In this document: in pieces, positions 44,139-51,304 of the stretch
Position numbering within the stretch: position 1 is the first letter of the stretch
Layout: each line of letters opens with the position of its first letter
Assembly: GCF_012275375.1 (NCBI RefSeq)
Contig: NZ_JAAZQJ010000002.1
Location: 248,001 to 312,000 of the forward strand
DNA from: Dyella sp. SG609
Lineage (GTDB): Bacteria; Pseudomonadota; Gammaproteobacteria; Xanthomonadales; Rhodanobacteraceae
Length of the DNA: 64,000 nucleotides
Direction of reading: 5' to 3'
The notes under the pieces: generated by a model
Databases searched by the model: none
The model's input: the letters and a program-made list of their open reading frames with translations, nothing else
What the model was told of the DNA's origin: nothing
Translations under genes and position numbers: made by a program

Positions 44139-44155
44139 TTCAAGAGGCGTGCCAA
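44139..44155 (-). promoter_or_regulatory. Sigma-54 (-24/-12) promoter for the T6SS operon
   Basis: On the minus strand TTGGCACG-CCTC-TTGAA matches the consensus TGGCACG-N4-TTGC(A/T) at all but the -12 C (A here), with correct GG-to-G spacing. It lies 81 nt upstream of the tssBC start, on the right strand, and a sigma-54 activator gene is 1 kb upstream. Confidence 0.65.
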
Positions 44156-44426
44156 CGGAAAGGAATGGCGCCGCGGCGCGATTCTCCGGTGATCGCGAGC
44201 AAAATCGCGCACATCGAGCGTGTGCTTTTTCGCACGGCGACAGAGGATGCAAATGCGTTAATTCAAGTGCAATGCCTTGAATTGAAGGCGCGTGCAATGC
44301 GTTGCGTGCGGGCGAGATAAAAAGATCACGCTGTGATCGGAATTGCACGGCGGCACCATCGCGCACACGACGCCCTGCGCTTTTTCAGCGCATCGCGTGC
44401 AAATGAATGCTTCGATGAAGGGTTCT

Positions 44427-44477
44427 CGCGAGCACCCGCCCCTCACCCTGCCCTCTCCCCGGAGGGGAGAGGGGTGA
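44427..44477. repeat. REP-type palindromic repeat
   Basis: Contains the same 19-mer (CGCGAGCACCCGCCCCTCA) as 7589-7607 and, at 44451-44473, the exact reverse complement of the 23-bp palindrome at 7496-7518. Located in the 711-nt gap 44156-44866, which holds this repeat and the hairpin at 44676-44711; I see no gene in the rest. Confidence 0.8.
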
Positions 44478-44675
44478 TGGCGTGAGGCGGGCAGGAACGA
44501 AGAACAAAAGCTGGCGCCAGTCCTTGAACATCCTCTTCGCAACGGCACGTTGAAGCACCCGCTACGTAAACGCACTGTGGTTTCGTGTAGACCCAGGTTA
44601 ATCAAGTTACCGCAGCCGCCCACTGCTCCTTCTAGTCGCGTCGCGAGCCTTTGCTCTTAGGCCATTCTCTCTTTG

Positions 44676-44711
44676 GTTACTTTCTCTTTGGGCCAGCAAA
44701 GAGAAAGTGAC
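44676..44711. repeat. Long hairpin, intergenic repeat or terminator
   Basis: GTTACTTTCTCTTTG - GGCCAG - CAAAGAGAAAGTGAC: 15-bp arms with one mismatch and a 6-nt loop. Downstream (minus strand) of the small winged-helix gene, it may end that transcript before the T6SS promoter. Similar TTTCTCTTTG hairpins are common intergenic repeats in Xanthomonadales (recollection). Confidence 0.65.
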
Positions 44712-44866
44712 TCGGGCGCCGGCAGGCGTCCGAAATGCCCGCTGCATAAGCGGCCCCTTCGCGTCACCGCGAAAACCGAGCGATACCGTTACTGGATCCC
44801 GGCCTACACCGGGACGACGAGCAGCGAAGCCGACGACATCATTGCGATGCCGCCACAAAAGAAGCG

Positions 44867-45103
44867 TCACTCAGCCAACCGGCGCAGCCGCCAAATCTCC
44901 CGCGTCCCAAGCCGTCGACACTCGACAACCCCCTCCCCCTCCAACACCCTCAACCCCTCAACCACCACATCAAGCGAAACCTCCACCCCGCCTGGCCTCA
45001 ACCACCACTGCTGAATCCCTTCCGCAGAATCCGCACACCCCGGACTCGCCTCCAGATAGCGAGCAATCGCATCAGCCACGACACGTACGGAATGACCAGT
45101 CAC
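44867..45103 (-). CDS. Small winged-helix-like protein downstream of the sigma-54 activator
   Basis: 78 residues from GTG 45103, 22 nt after the activator stop and on the same strand. Sequence: RVVADAIARYLEASPGCADS, then EGIQQWWL, VSLDVVVEGLRVLEGEGVVE and a closing beta wing (CRRLGTREIWRLRRL). The helix-helix-helix-wing order resembles a compact winged helix, so a regulatory or anti-activator role is possible. Coding is supported by its tidy hydrophobic pattern and operon position; I do not know the family. Confidence 0.65.
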   Translation of the reverse strand: MTGHSVRVVADAIARYLEASPGCADSAEGIQQWWLRPGGVEVSLDVVVEGLRVLEGEGVVECRRLGTREIWRLRRLAE

Positions 45104-45125
45104 TCGCCCCGCCCGATGGATGGCA

Positions 45126-46118
45126 TCACTCGCCGGAATCTTGCTCCTGTCCGACCACGGAAGCGAGCCTGTACTTGCTCACCAGCTTGCTGAACGCACT
45201 GCGGTCCTGCCCGGCCATCCGCGCCGCCTGCGTGATATTGCCCCGCGCCCGCGCCATGGCCGAAGCCACGTAACTGCGCTCGAAATCGGCGATCGCCCGC
45301 GCCTTGGCCTGCTTGAAGGCGGCATCGTCGGCGGCCTTGGCCGGCGCCTCGGCCAGATCCTGCGGCGGGCCGCCCTGGATCAGCTGCCCCTCGCACATCA
45401 GGTATTCGCGCTGCACGAAGTGTTCCAGCTCGCGCACGTTGCCGGGCCAGCTGTAGCGCTGCAGCGAGGCAAGAAAGCCCGGATCGAAACTCTTGCGCGA
45501 AGTCTGCGCGCCATACTGGCGATTGAGCCGCGTAAGGAACGCTTCCGCCAGCTCCATCACGTCGCCGCCGCGTTCGCGCAGCGGCGGCATCACCAGCGGC
45601 ATCACCTTCAGGCGATACAGCAGGTCGCGGCGGAATTGCCGCGTCTTGACCATTTCATCGAGATTGGCATTGCTGGCCGCGATCAGGCGCACGTCGGTCG
45701 AGCGTGTCTGCGTGCCGCCGACGCGCCGGTAGGTGCCGTCCTGCAGGAAACGCAGCAGCGAGGCCTGCGCTTTCGGCGAGAGCGTGTCGATCTCGTCGAG
45801 AAACAGCGTGCCGCCCTCGGCTTCGCTGACCAGGCCGGGCGAGGCCTGGCGTGCATCGGTGAAAGCGCCGCGCTCGTGTCCGAACAGTTCGCTTTCCACC
45901 AGCGAATCGGCCAGCGCGCCGCAGTTGACGGCGATGAAAGGGCGGGACGCGCGCGCACTCAGGTAGTGCACCGCTCTTGCCCCCAGTTCCTTGCCCGTGC
46001 CGGTCTCTCCCCCGATCAGAACGGTCACGTCGAATTTCGCGATACGGCGTATCTGCGCAATGACGTGAGCGAACTGCGGCGAAGATCCAAGCAAGTTGGA
46101 CTCCGCGATATCGACCAT
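45126..46118 (-). CDS. Sigma-54-dependent transcriptional activator (AAA+ plus Fis-type HTH)
   Basis: 330 residues from ATG 46118 with AGGGGG upstream. Nearly the whole protein is the AAA+ domain: Walker A GETGTGK (37-43), L1 loop GAFTDA (84-89, canonical GAFTGA), Walker B GGTLFLDEID (102-111), and the WPGNVRELEHF segment. The C-terminal Fis-type HTH is GNITQAARMAGQDRSAFSKL. There is no receiver, GAF or PAS domain, so activity is probably set by abundance or by a partner. The neighbouring T6SS promoter of -24/-12 type is the obvious target. Confidence 0.93.
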   Translation of the reverse strand: MVDIAESNLLGSSPQFAHVIAQIRRIAKFDVTVLIGGETGTGKELGARAVHYLSARASRPFIAVNCGALADSLVESELFGHERGAFTDARQASPGLVSEAEGGTLFLDEIDTLSPKAQASLLRFLQDGTYRRVGGTQTRSTDVRLIAASNANLDEMVKTRQFRRDLLYRLKVMPLVMPPLRERGGDVMELAEAFLTRLNRQYGAQTSRKSFDPGFLASLQRYSWPGNVRELEHFVQREYLMCEGQLIQGGPPQDLAEAPAKAADDAAFKQAKARAIADFERSYVASAMARARGNITQAARMAGQDRSAFSKLVSKYRLASVVGQEQDSGE

Positions 46119-46312
46119 GACGCCCCCTGTACGGGGCATCGCGTCCTTTGCTCCATGCGACTCCCCGGACCGCGGATGTTGCCCCTCGCGGTGCGCGACC
46201 GCAATATGCATCGGCCAGGAAAAATTCGCGGATGCCGCGCGTCACGCTGGCGAAATGTCTTTTTCACGTGAAGACGCACAGGCAGATCGATGCGGCAGGG
46301 GGGCCGTCCATC

Positions 46313-46834
46313 ATGTTCGCCAAGCTTGGCTTGATCTTGCTGATCCTGTTGTTCGGCGCGCTCGCCTTTGCCGGCGGCATGATGGCGCCCGACGACTGGC
46401 GCGCACCGATGCAGGCGTTCGCCGCGCGCTGGCGCGATCGTCCGGTTCTCGCAGCGCCGCATCTTCCTGCGGCAGCCGCTTCCGCCGCGGCACCGGCAGC
46501 GGCCGCCAGCGTGGTATCGACCAACGCCTTGCTGGTCACCAGCGACGTGACCGCAGCAGCTCCCGCGCCCGGTCAACCCGCCTACGCCTTGCAGCTGGGC
46601 CAGTTCGTCGATGCGGGCGATGCGGATGCGCTGGAGCGCTCGGCGCAGGGGCTTGGCCTGCCGCTGCGGCGCATCGCTGCCGTCGATCCCGACCATGCCG
46701 CATGGACGGTGCTTGCCGCCGGCCGCTTCCCCTCGCCCGCCGCCGCGCAGGACGCGGCGCCGCGTGTACAGGCGGTGCTCAAGCTCGCCAGCACGCCGGT
46801 GATCCGGCTGCCGGAGAGCAAACCCTCATCGTGA
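46313..46834 (+). CDS. Inner-membrane protein with SPOR-like C-terminal domain
   Basis: 173 residues from ATG 46313 with AGGGGGG upstream. One N-terminal membrane helix (LGLILLILLFGALAFAGGMM), an Ala-rich periplasmic linker, and a C-terminal ~80-residue SPOR-like fold (AYALQLGQFVDAGDADALER, AWTVLAAGRFPSPAAAQDAA, VQAVLKLASTPVIRLP). SPOR domains bind denuded peptidoglycan. It is divergent from the sigma-54 activator (194-nt gap) and overlaps the convergent DUF6150 gene by 9 nt. A link to T6SS wall anchoring is possible but only positional. Confidence 0.75.
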   Translation: MFAKLGLILLILLFGALAFAGGMMAPDDWRAPMQAFAARWRDRPVLAAPHLPAAAASAAAPAAAASVVSTNALLVTSDVTAAAPAPGQPAYALQLGQFVDAGDADALERSAQGLGLPLRRIAAVDPDHAAWTVLAAGRFPSPAAAQDAAPRVQAVLKLASTPVIRLPESKPSS

Positions 46835-47110
46835 AAAGATGCCGGGCCGCGCGCGCGCCGGGTCGCGCCAGCCGGCTTCGCCCAGGGTCGGCACGAAGCA
46901 CACGGTGATCTGCGCCATGCCTTGCGAGGTGAAGAACACGCGCTTGGTGGCGGACTGGCGGTCCGGCGTGACGAACCAGCGCTCGTCGCCTATCGCCAGG
47001 CCCCAGGACGAGACGCGGCACACCCACAGGTCGGCGATGCCGCGCGCGCTGACCAGCGCCACGCGCACCTCGGCCTCGCCCATCGTGTCGGTTACGTAGA
47101 TGCGGGCCAT
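46826..47110 (-). CDS. DUF6150 family small protein
   Basis: 94 residues from ATG 47110. MARIYVTDTMGEAEVRVALV, DLWVCRVSSWGLAIGDERWF and a closing GMAQITVCFVPTLGEAGWRD match the DUF6150 pattern of small all-beta proteins of unknown role. No signal peptide. The gene ends inside the SPOR gene (9-nt convergent overlap). Confidence 0.8.
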   Translation of the reverse strand: MARIYVTDTMGEAEVRVALVSARGIADLWVCRVSSWGLAIGDERWFVTPDRQSATKRVFFTSQGMAQITVCFVPTLGEAGWRDPARARPGIFSR

Positions 47111-47202
47111 GGCTTCCCCTGTGCGAGGGCGAGACATTGAGGTGCAATGGAGTGGACGTCAACTGCCAGCACCGAAGCACGAGGTGGAATCCTTGTCCTT
47201 CT

Positions 47203-47345
47203 GGCGACCCGAAGGTAGTCCCCATGGGAGAGAAGGTGGCGGCAGCCGGATGAGGGTACGGGCGGAGCGGTGCACATCACTCTTGCGCTCCGCCCGTACC
47301 CTCACCCCAACCCCTCCCTACCACGGGACTACCTTCGGGTCGCCG
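47203..47345. repeat. Composite palindromic element with 20-bp terminal inverted repeats
   Basis: Core 47230-47317 is near-identical to 40945-41032. Its central palindrome has perfect 18-bp arms (47252-47269 and 47286-47303; GAGGGTACGGGCGGAGCG and its complement) with a 16-nt loop. The core is framed by GGCGACCCGAAGGTAGTCCC (47203-47222) and its exact reverse complement (47325-47344). It fills the space between the DUF6150 start and the NmrA-like gene end. Confidence 0.82.
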
Positions 47346-47365
47346 ATGGGAGATGGGCTTAAGCA

Positions 47366-48205
47366 CTAAGCAAAGCGAGCAGTGTTTGCGCGAGCCCACG
47401 CATCGAACGAACGCGGCGCCACGCCAGTGACACGCTGCACCGTCGGCGTCATCGCCCGCCCGCGTCCGTCGCGCACCGCCTCCAGCGACTGCGCCACGCC
47501 ACGTGCAACCGGCTCGGGAATTCCGCTGGCAACCAATCCCTGCACCGTGTCCTCGATGCTTACGTCCACGCTGCGCAGCGTGCGGCCAAGCAACCCGGAA
47601 AGAATGTCCACCTGCTCCGGCACGTTCAGCAGCTCGCCGCCGGTGAGTTCCAGCGTCTGGCCCGCCAGTGAAGCATCCAGCAGCGCGCGCACCGCCACCG
47701 CGGCAATGTCTTCCGGCGCGATCATCGGCGCCCTGCCGGTGCCCATGGCGTTGTAGACCACGTCCTCGGCGCGGATCGAATCGGCCCAGCGCAAGGTGTT
47801 GGTCATGAAGCCCGAGGGCCGCAGCACGGTGCTGCGCAGGCCGGATGCGGCCAGCGTTTCCTCGTTGGCGCGATGCATTCTTCCCAGGAAGAACTCGGGA
47901 TCGCCGGCAAGAATGCTGGAGAGAAACACCACGCGCGGCGCGCCGTTCGCTTTCAGCGCCGCGAGCAATGCCGGCAGCGCCGGCGGGTTCGGCCCGGTGT
48001 TGAGGAATACCGCCTTCGTGCCCAGTGCCGCGGCGCCCAGGCTGCCGGCATCGCTGAAATCGCCGCGGGCGATTTCGACGCGGTCAGCCAGTTCGCCGAG
48101 CTTGTCCGGGTCGCGTGCGAACACGCGCACCGCGTGTCCGGCTGCAAGCAATTGCCGCGCGATATGGCCGCCGATATTGCCGCTCGCGCCAGTGACCAGA
48201 AACAT
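47366..48205 (-). CDS. NmrA-like NAD(P)-binding oxidoreductase (second copy of this gene type)
   Basis: 279 residues from ATG 48205. Rossmann motif GASGNIGG near residue 6, cofactor strand VRVFARDPDKLGELADRVEI, then VVFLSSILAG and LRPSGFMTNTLRWADSIRAE. Atypical short-chain dehydrogenase of the NmrA/QOR2 group, probably NAD(P)H-dependent quinone or redox sensing. Ends with TAG. Divergent from a LysR gene with clear palindromes between, repeating the layout at 3.5-5.4 kb. Confidence 0.84.
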   Translation of the reverse strand: MFLVTGASGNIGGHIARQLLAAGHAVRVFARDPDKLGELADRVEIARGDFSDAGSLGAAALGTKAVFLNTGPNPPALPALLAALKANGAPRVVFLSSILAGDPEFFLGRMHRANEETLAASGLRSTVLRPSGFMTNTLRWADSIRAEDVVYNAMGTGRAPMIAPEDIAAVAVRALLDASLAGQTLELTGGELLNVPEQVDILSGLLGRTLRSVDVSIEDTVQGLVASGIPEPVARGVAQSLEAVRDGRGRAMTPTVQRVTGVAPRSFDAWARANTARFA

Positions 48206-48276
48206 GTCCGTCGCCTCGTTGTGGGTGGGGTGCGCGGACGATAGGCTCCGCCCTACATTGGAACAATCCGTCGTTT

Positions 48277-48303
48277 TGCAACGTTCTGTTGCACAGGTGC
48301 AAC
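48277..48303. promoter_or_regulatory. Overlapping LysR-type operator palindromes
   Basis: TGCAAC-GTTCT-GTTGCA (48277-48293) has the T-N11-A form of LysR sites; it overlaps GTTGCAC-AG-GTGCAAC (48288-48303), a perfect 16-bp palindrome ending 4 nt before the LysR ATG. The pair lies in the divergent NmrA/LysR promoter and could mediate autorepression and target control. Confidence 0.6.
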
Positions 48304-48307
48304 AATC

Positions 48308-49195
48308 ATGATCGACCTCAACGAGCTGCAGTACTTCGTGCAGGTAGCGCAGGCGCGCAGCTTCACCGCGGCGGGCGCGCACTTCGGCGTGCCCAAGTCC
48401 AGCGTCAGCCGCGCCATCGCGGCGCTGGAGCAGCGCCTGGGCGTGCGCCTGATCGAACGCACCACGCGCAGCATGGCGCTGACCGAGGCCGGCGAGATCT
48501 ACCTGGAGCGCTGCCGCCGCGTGATCGAGGAAGCGGAACTGGCCGACCTGTCGATCGGCACCATGCAGGCCGCGCCGCGCGGGCGCCTGCGCATCGGCGC
48601 GCCGATAGCCTTCGCGCGCTTCATGCTCGGCCCGCGCCTGGCGGAATTCGCGCGGCGCTATCCGGAACTGCGCGTGCAGCTGCAGATCACCGCGGGCGAG
48701 TCCACGCCGCAGCAGGCCAACCTCGACGTGCTGATCCGCCCCGGCCCGCTGGAGGATTCGTCCTTGCTCGCGCGCCCGCTCGCCACCATCGAGCTCGGCC
48801 TCTACGCCAGCCCGTCGTATCTCAAGGGCCGGAAACTGCCCAAGACGCCGGCGGACCTGAGCCAGCTCGACGCGCTGATCACCGCCTGCGGCCCGCTCGG
48901 CCAGCCGGCCGAACAGACCATCTGGCGCCTGCACCGCGGCAAGGACGTGCAGGAAGTGCGCGTCGAGGCGCGCCTGTCCGTACCCGACCCCACCATCAAT
49001 CACCAGCTCGCGCTGGACGGCGCCGGCGTGGCGATCCTGGCGCAGCACGGCGCGGCGCAGGCGGTGGCGAAGAAATAGCTGGTGCGCGTGCTGCCTGCAT
49101 GGGAACCGGAACCGGTGGAACTGTTCGCGCTGTATCCGGCGCGGCTCAATGCCTCGCCGAAGGTGCGCGCGCTGCTGGAGTTCCTGCGCGGCTGA
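48308..49195 (+). pseudogene. LysR-family regulator interrupted by an in-frame amber codon
   Basis: The frame reads 256 codons (HTH: SFTAAGAHFGVPKSSVSRAI; LEQRLGVRLIERTTRSMALT) to TAG at 49076-49078, then continues in frame for 38 codons to TGA 49193-49195. The post-stop stretch (LVRVLPAWEPEPVELFALYP ... KVRALLEFLRG) is the standard LysR C-terminus, so the ancestral product was 295 residues. As read, the protein loses its last strand and helix; it may be non-functional, or read through. DNA binding and most of the effector domain are intact. A single-base change (for example CAG or GAG to TAG) explains it; a base-call error is also possible. Confidence 0.85.
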
Positions 49196-49204
49196 GCTTC
49201 GCGC

Positions 49205-50092
49205 TCAACCCGCGCCGTCTTCCTGCCAGCGCAGCACGCTGTAGCCCAGGCCGCCCTTCAAGGCCGTCAAGCGGAACGTGACGATCACGCTTGCCGCCGT
49301 GCCCTGCCCGTCCGTCGCCGAAGCCACGATGGTGCGCACCAGCCCGCCGCGCCACGCGCCGGCGGACTGGCCGTTCGGCAGCGGCGGCGGCGGTGTGCTG
49401 GTGGAAGTCATCGCGCGCAGCGCGGCGTAGCGTTCGGCCTTGGGCATGTCCATGTCCGGCTGGCTGGCCAGCACCAGCGGCGGCGCCAGCGCCAGGGTCG
49501 GCTCGGGGCGGCGCGACCACACCGTGATCGCGGGCGCCAGCTTGCGGTACAGCGCGGGCGTCATGCCCAGCACGGTCTGCAGCTGCTCGGGCATGTCGAA
49601 TTCGCGATAGCGCGGTCCGCCGGCCAGCCCCGCTTCGGCGTAGCGTTTGGCGCCTTCTTCGTGGAACAGCTTGGCGTTCGTGTCGCGCGTCTCCTGGATA
49701 TTCGCGGCGAGCTGCGTCGCGGTGGCGTCGTCGGCGCCCGCGGCGACGAACAGCCGCTGCAGCACGCGCGGATCGGCCGCGTTGATGTCGACCTTGCCCA
49801 GCTCGTCCTGGATGCGGATATCGATATCGTGGTCCTGCAGCCGCAGACGGTAGCGGCGCCCGTCGCCGACCCAGCGCCCGCCGCTGCGGCTGACGCATTC
49901 GGCCAGCGCGCGCATGGCGCCGGCTTCGGCGAGATAGCGCAGCTGCACGCGGTTGGAGAGATAGCGGGTCTGGATGGATTCGGTGCGCGCCAGCGTGGCG
50001 AAGCCGCCGAGCAGGATGGCCAGCAGCGTGCAGGCCCACAGCACGACGAGCAAGGCGATGCCACGATTGCGACGGCGGTTTGTCGCGCTCAT
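49205..50092 (-). CDS. gspK: Type II secretion minor pseudopilin GspK
   Basis: 295 residues from ATG 50092. Class III leader RRRNRG then IALLVVLWACTLLAILLGGF, lacking Glu5 as is normal for GspK. The large GspK domain is visible: GKVDINAADPRVLQRLFVAA (SAM-like), QETRDTNAKLF, and DMPEQLQTVLGMTPALYRKL. GspK caps the pseudopilus tip with GspI and GspJ. ATGA overlap with gspJ; convergent with the LysR gene. Confidence 0.9.
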   Translation of the reverse strand: MSATNRRRNRGIALLVVLWACTLLAILLGGFATLARTESIQTRYLSNRVQLRYLAEAGAMRALAECVSRSGGRWVGDGRRYRLRLQDHDIDIRIQDELGKVDINAADPRVLQRLFVAAGADDATATQLAANIQETRDTNAKLFHEEGAKRYAEAGLAGGPRYREFDMPEQLQTVLGMTPALYRKLAPAITVWSRRPEPTLALAPPLVLASQPDMDMPKAERYAALRAMTSTSTPPPPLPNGQSAGAWRGGLVRTIVASATDGQGTAASVIVTFRLTALKGGLGYSVLRWQEDGAG

Positions 50093-50781
50093 GGCTTCGC
50101 TCCGTCCAGCGCCTTGGCCAGGGCGCCGACGTTCAGCGCATACGGGTTCTGGCGGATCGGCGCCTGCAGCCACAGCCAGGCGGTGGCGTCCTCGCGCCCG
50201 GCCTTGTTGCCCTCGTCGGCCTTGCCGCGTTCCAGCTCGATGGTCACCAGTTCCGGCGTGCGCCCGGCCACGTTCCAGCGATCGCGCCAGCTCGCTTCGG
50301 CGCCTTCGCGATCGCGGCCGTAGTAGCGGAACCGCCCGCCGCGCACGCCTTCCGCCAGCGACTCCGGCTCGAACGCGGCACCGGCGCCGCCGGAAGTCAG
50401 CGGAGCGCTGCCCAGCTCCAGCTTCAAGGCACCCTTGCCGTCGTCCACCAGCGCGAGCGCCTGCAGCTGCGGACCGGCACGATCGAGATAGCCCGGCAGC
50501 GGCGCGACGAAACGCATGCTGCGCGGCTCGCCTTCGAACACCACGCCGTCGCCTTTCGCATCCAGCTTCCACGGCAGCGCGCGCGCCTGCATCAGGTCGC
50601 GGCGCAGGAACTGCTGCAGCGAACGCGCCTCATCATTGCGCTCCAGCGCGGCGGAGCCGGTGTTGACCGAACGCGTGGCGGTCCGGATGCCGTAGAAAAC
50701 GCCAAGCAGCAGCAGGCTGAGCAGGGCCAGCGCGCTGAGCACTTCCAGCAGGCTGAAACCGCGCGGCGCGATGCGCTGCAT
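50089..50781 (-). CDS. gspJ: Type II secretion minor pseudopilin GspJ
   Basis: 230 residues from ATG 50781. Prepilin signal MQRIAPRG, then FSLLEVLSALALLSLLLLGV with Glu5. LQQFLRRDLMQARALPW and FRYYGRDREGAEASWRDRWN are typical of the GspJ globular domain. Overlaps gspI by 1 nt and gspK by 4 nt, so the three are made together. Confidence 0.9.
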   Translation of the reverse strand: MQRIAPRGFSLLEVLSALALLSLLLLGVFYGIRTATRSVNTGSAALERNDEARSLQQFLRRDLMQARALPWKLDAKGDGVVFEGEPRSMRFVAPLPGYLDRAGPQLQALALVDDGKGALKLELGSAPLTSGGAGAAFEPESLAEGVRGGRFRYYGRDREGAEASWRDRWNVAGRTPELVTIELERGKADEGNKAGREDATAWLWLQAPIRQNPYALNVGALAKALDGAKP

Positions 50782-51170
50782 TACGGCGTGCCCCGCCGCG
50801 CGGTGCGCAACGTGACGTAGGTGAGCTCGCGCGGCCGCCGCGCGTCGCCCCAGAGCACATGCAACTCCACGCGATACAGCATCAGTGCCGCATCCGGCGG
50901 CAGCTCGCCGTCCTGCCAGGGCAGCACGCGCAGCCGCCAGCGGTAGTCCTTGTCGAACCTGCCTTCGTGTTCGCCGGGCGCCAGCGGTTCGGCGATGCCC
51001 AGCGCGTCGAGCTTGCCCTGCGCGAGCATGTCCGCGTGCGTGGCCTGACCGAGTTTGTCGGTGAGGTTCAGCGAGGCGCTCGCCACGCGCATCAGCGCGG
51101 CGACGGCGATCGCCAGCAGCAGGATGGCGGCGATGGTTTCGAGCAGGCTGAAGCCTTGTTGCCGGTTCAT
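50781..51170 (-). CDS. gspI: Type II secretion minor pseudopilin GspI
   Basis: 129 residues from ATG 51170. Prepilin signal MNRQQG, then FSLLETIAAILLLAIAVAAL with Glu5, followed by a short GspI beta domain (YRWRLRVLPWQDGELPPD, LYRVELHVLWGDARRPRELT). Ends TAA, overlapping the gspJ ATG by one base. No gspG or gspH lies upstream in the window; the next gene is the phosphate-binding protein 134 nt away. Confidence 0.9.
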   Translation of the reverse strand: MNRQQGFSLLETIAAILLLAIAVAALMRVASASLNLTDKLGQATHADMLAQGKLDALGIAEPLAPGEHEGRFDKDYRWRLRVLPWQDGELPPDAALMLYRVELHVLWGDARRPRELTYVTLRTARRGTP

Positions 51171-51304
51171 AGGCGCACCCTACGCCGCACGCATGACAGC
51201 CAGACGCACGAAAAAACACCAGAGAACAAACCTCTGACACACCAAAAAACACAGGAGAGGCAAGCCTCTCCCGTGCGTTCCACGGCAAGTGGAACCGTCG
51301 TCGA

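Noticed and set aside
46235-46260. CTGGCGAAATGTCTTTTTC as a sigma-54 promoter for the SPOR gene
   Set aside because: Has TGGC at the -24 position but no TTGC at the right distance.
40931-47345. Repeated palindromes as CRISPR repeats
   Set aside because: They are few, self-complementary and not evenly spaced with unique spacers; no cas gene is present.
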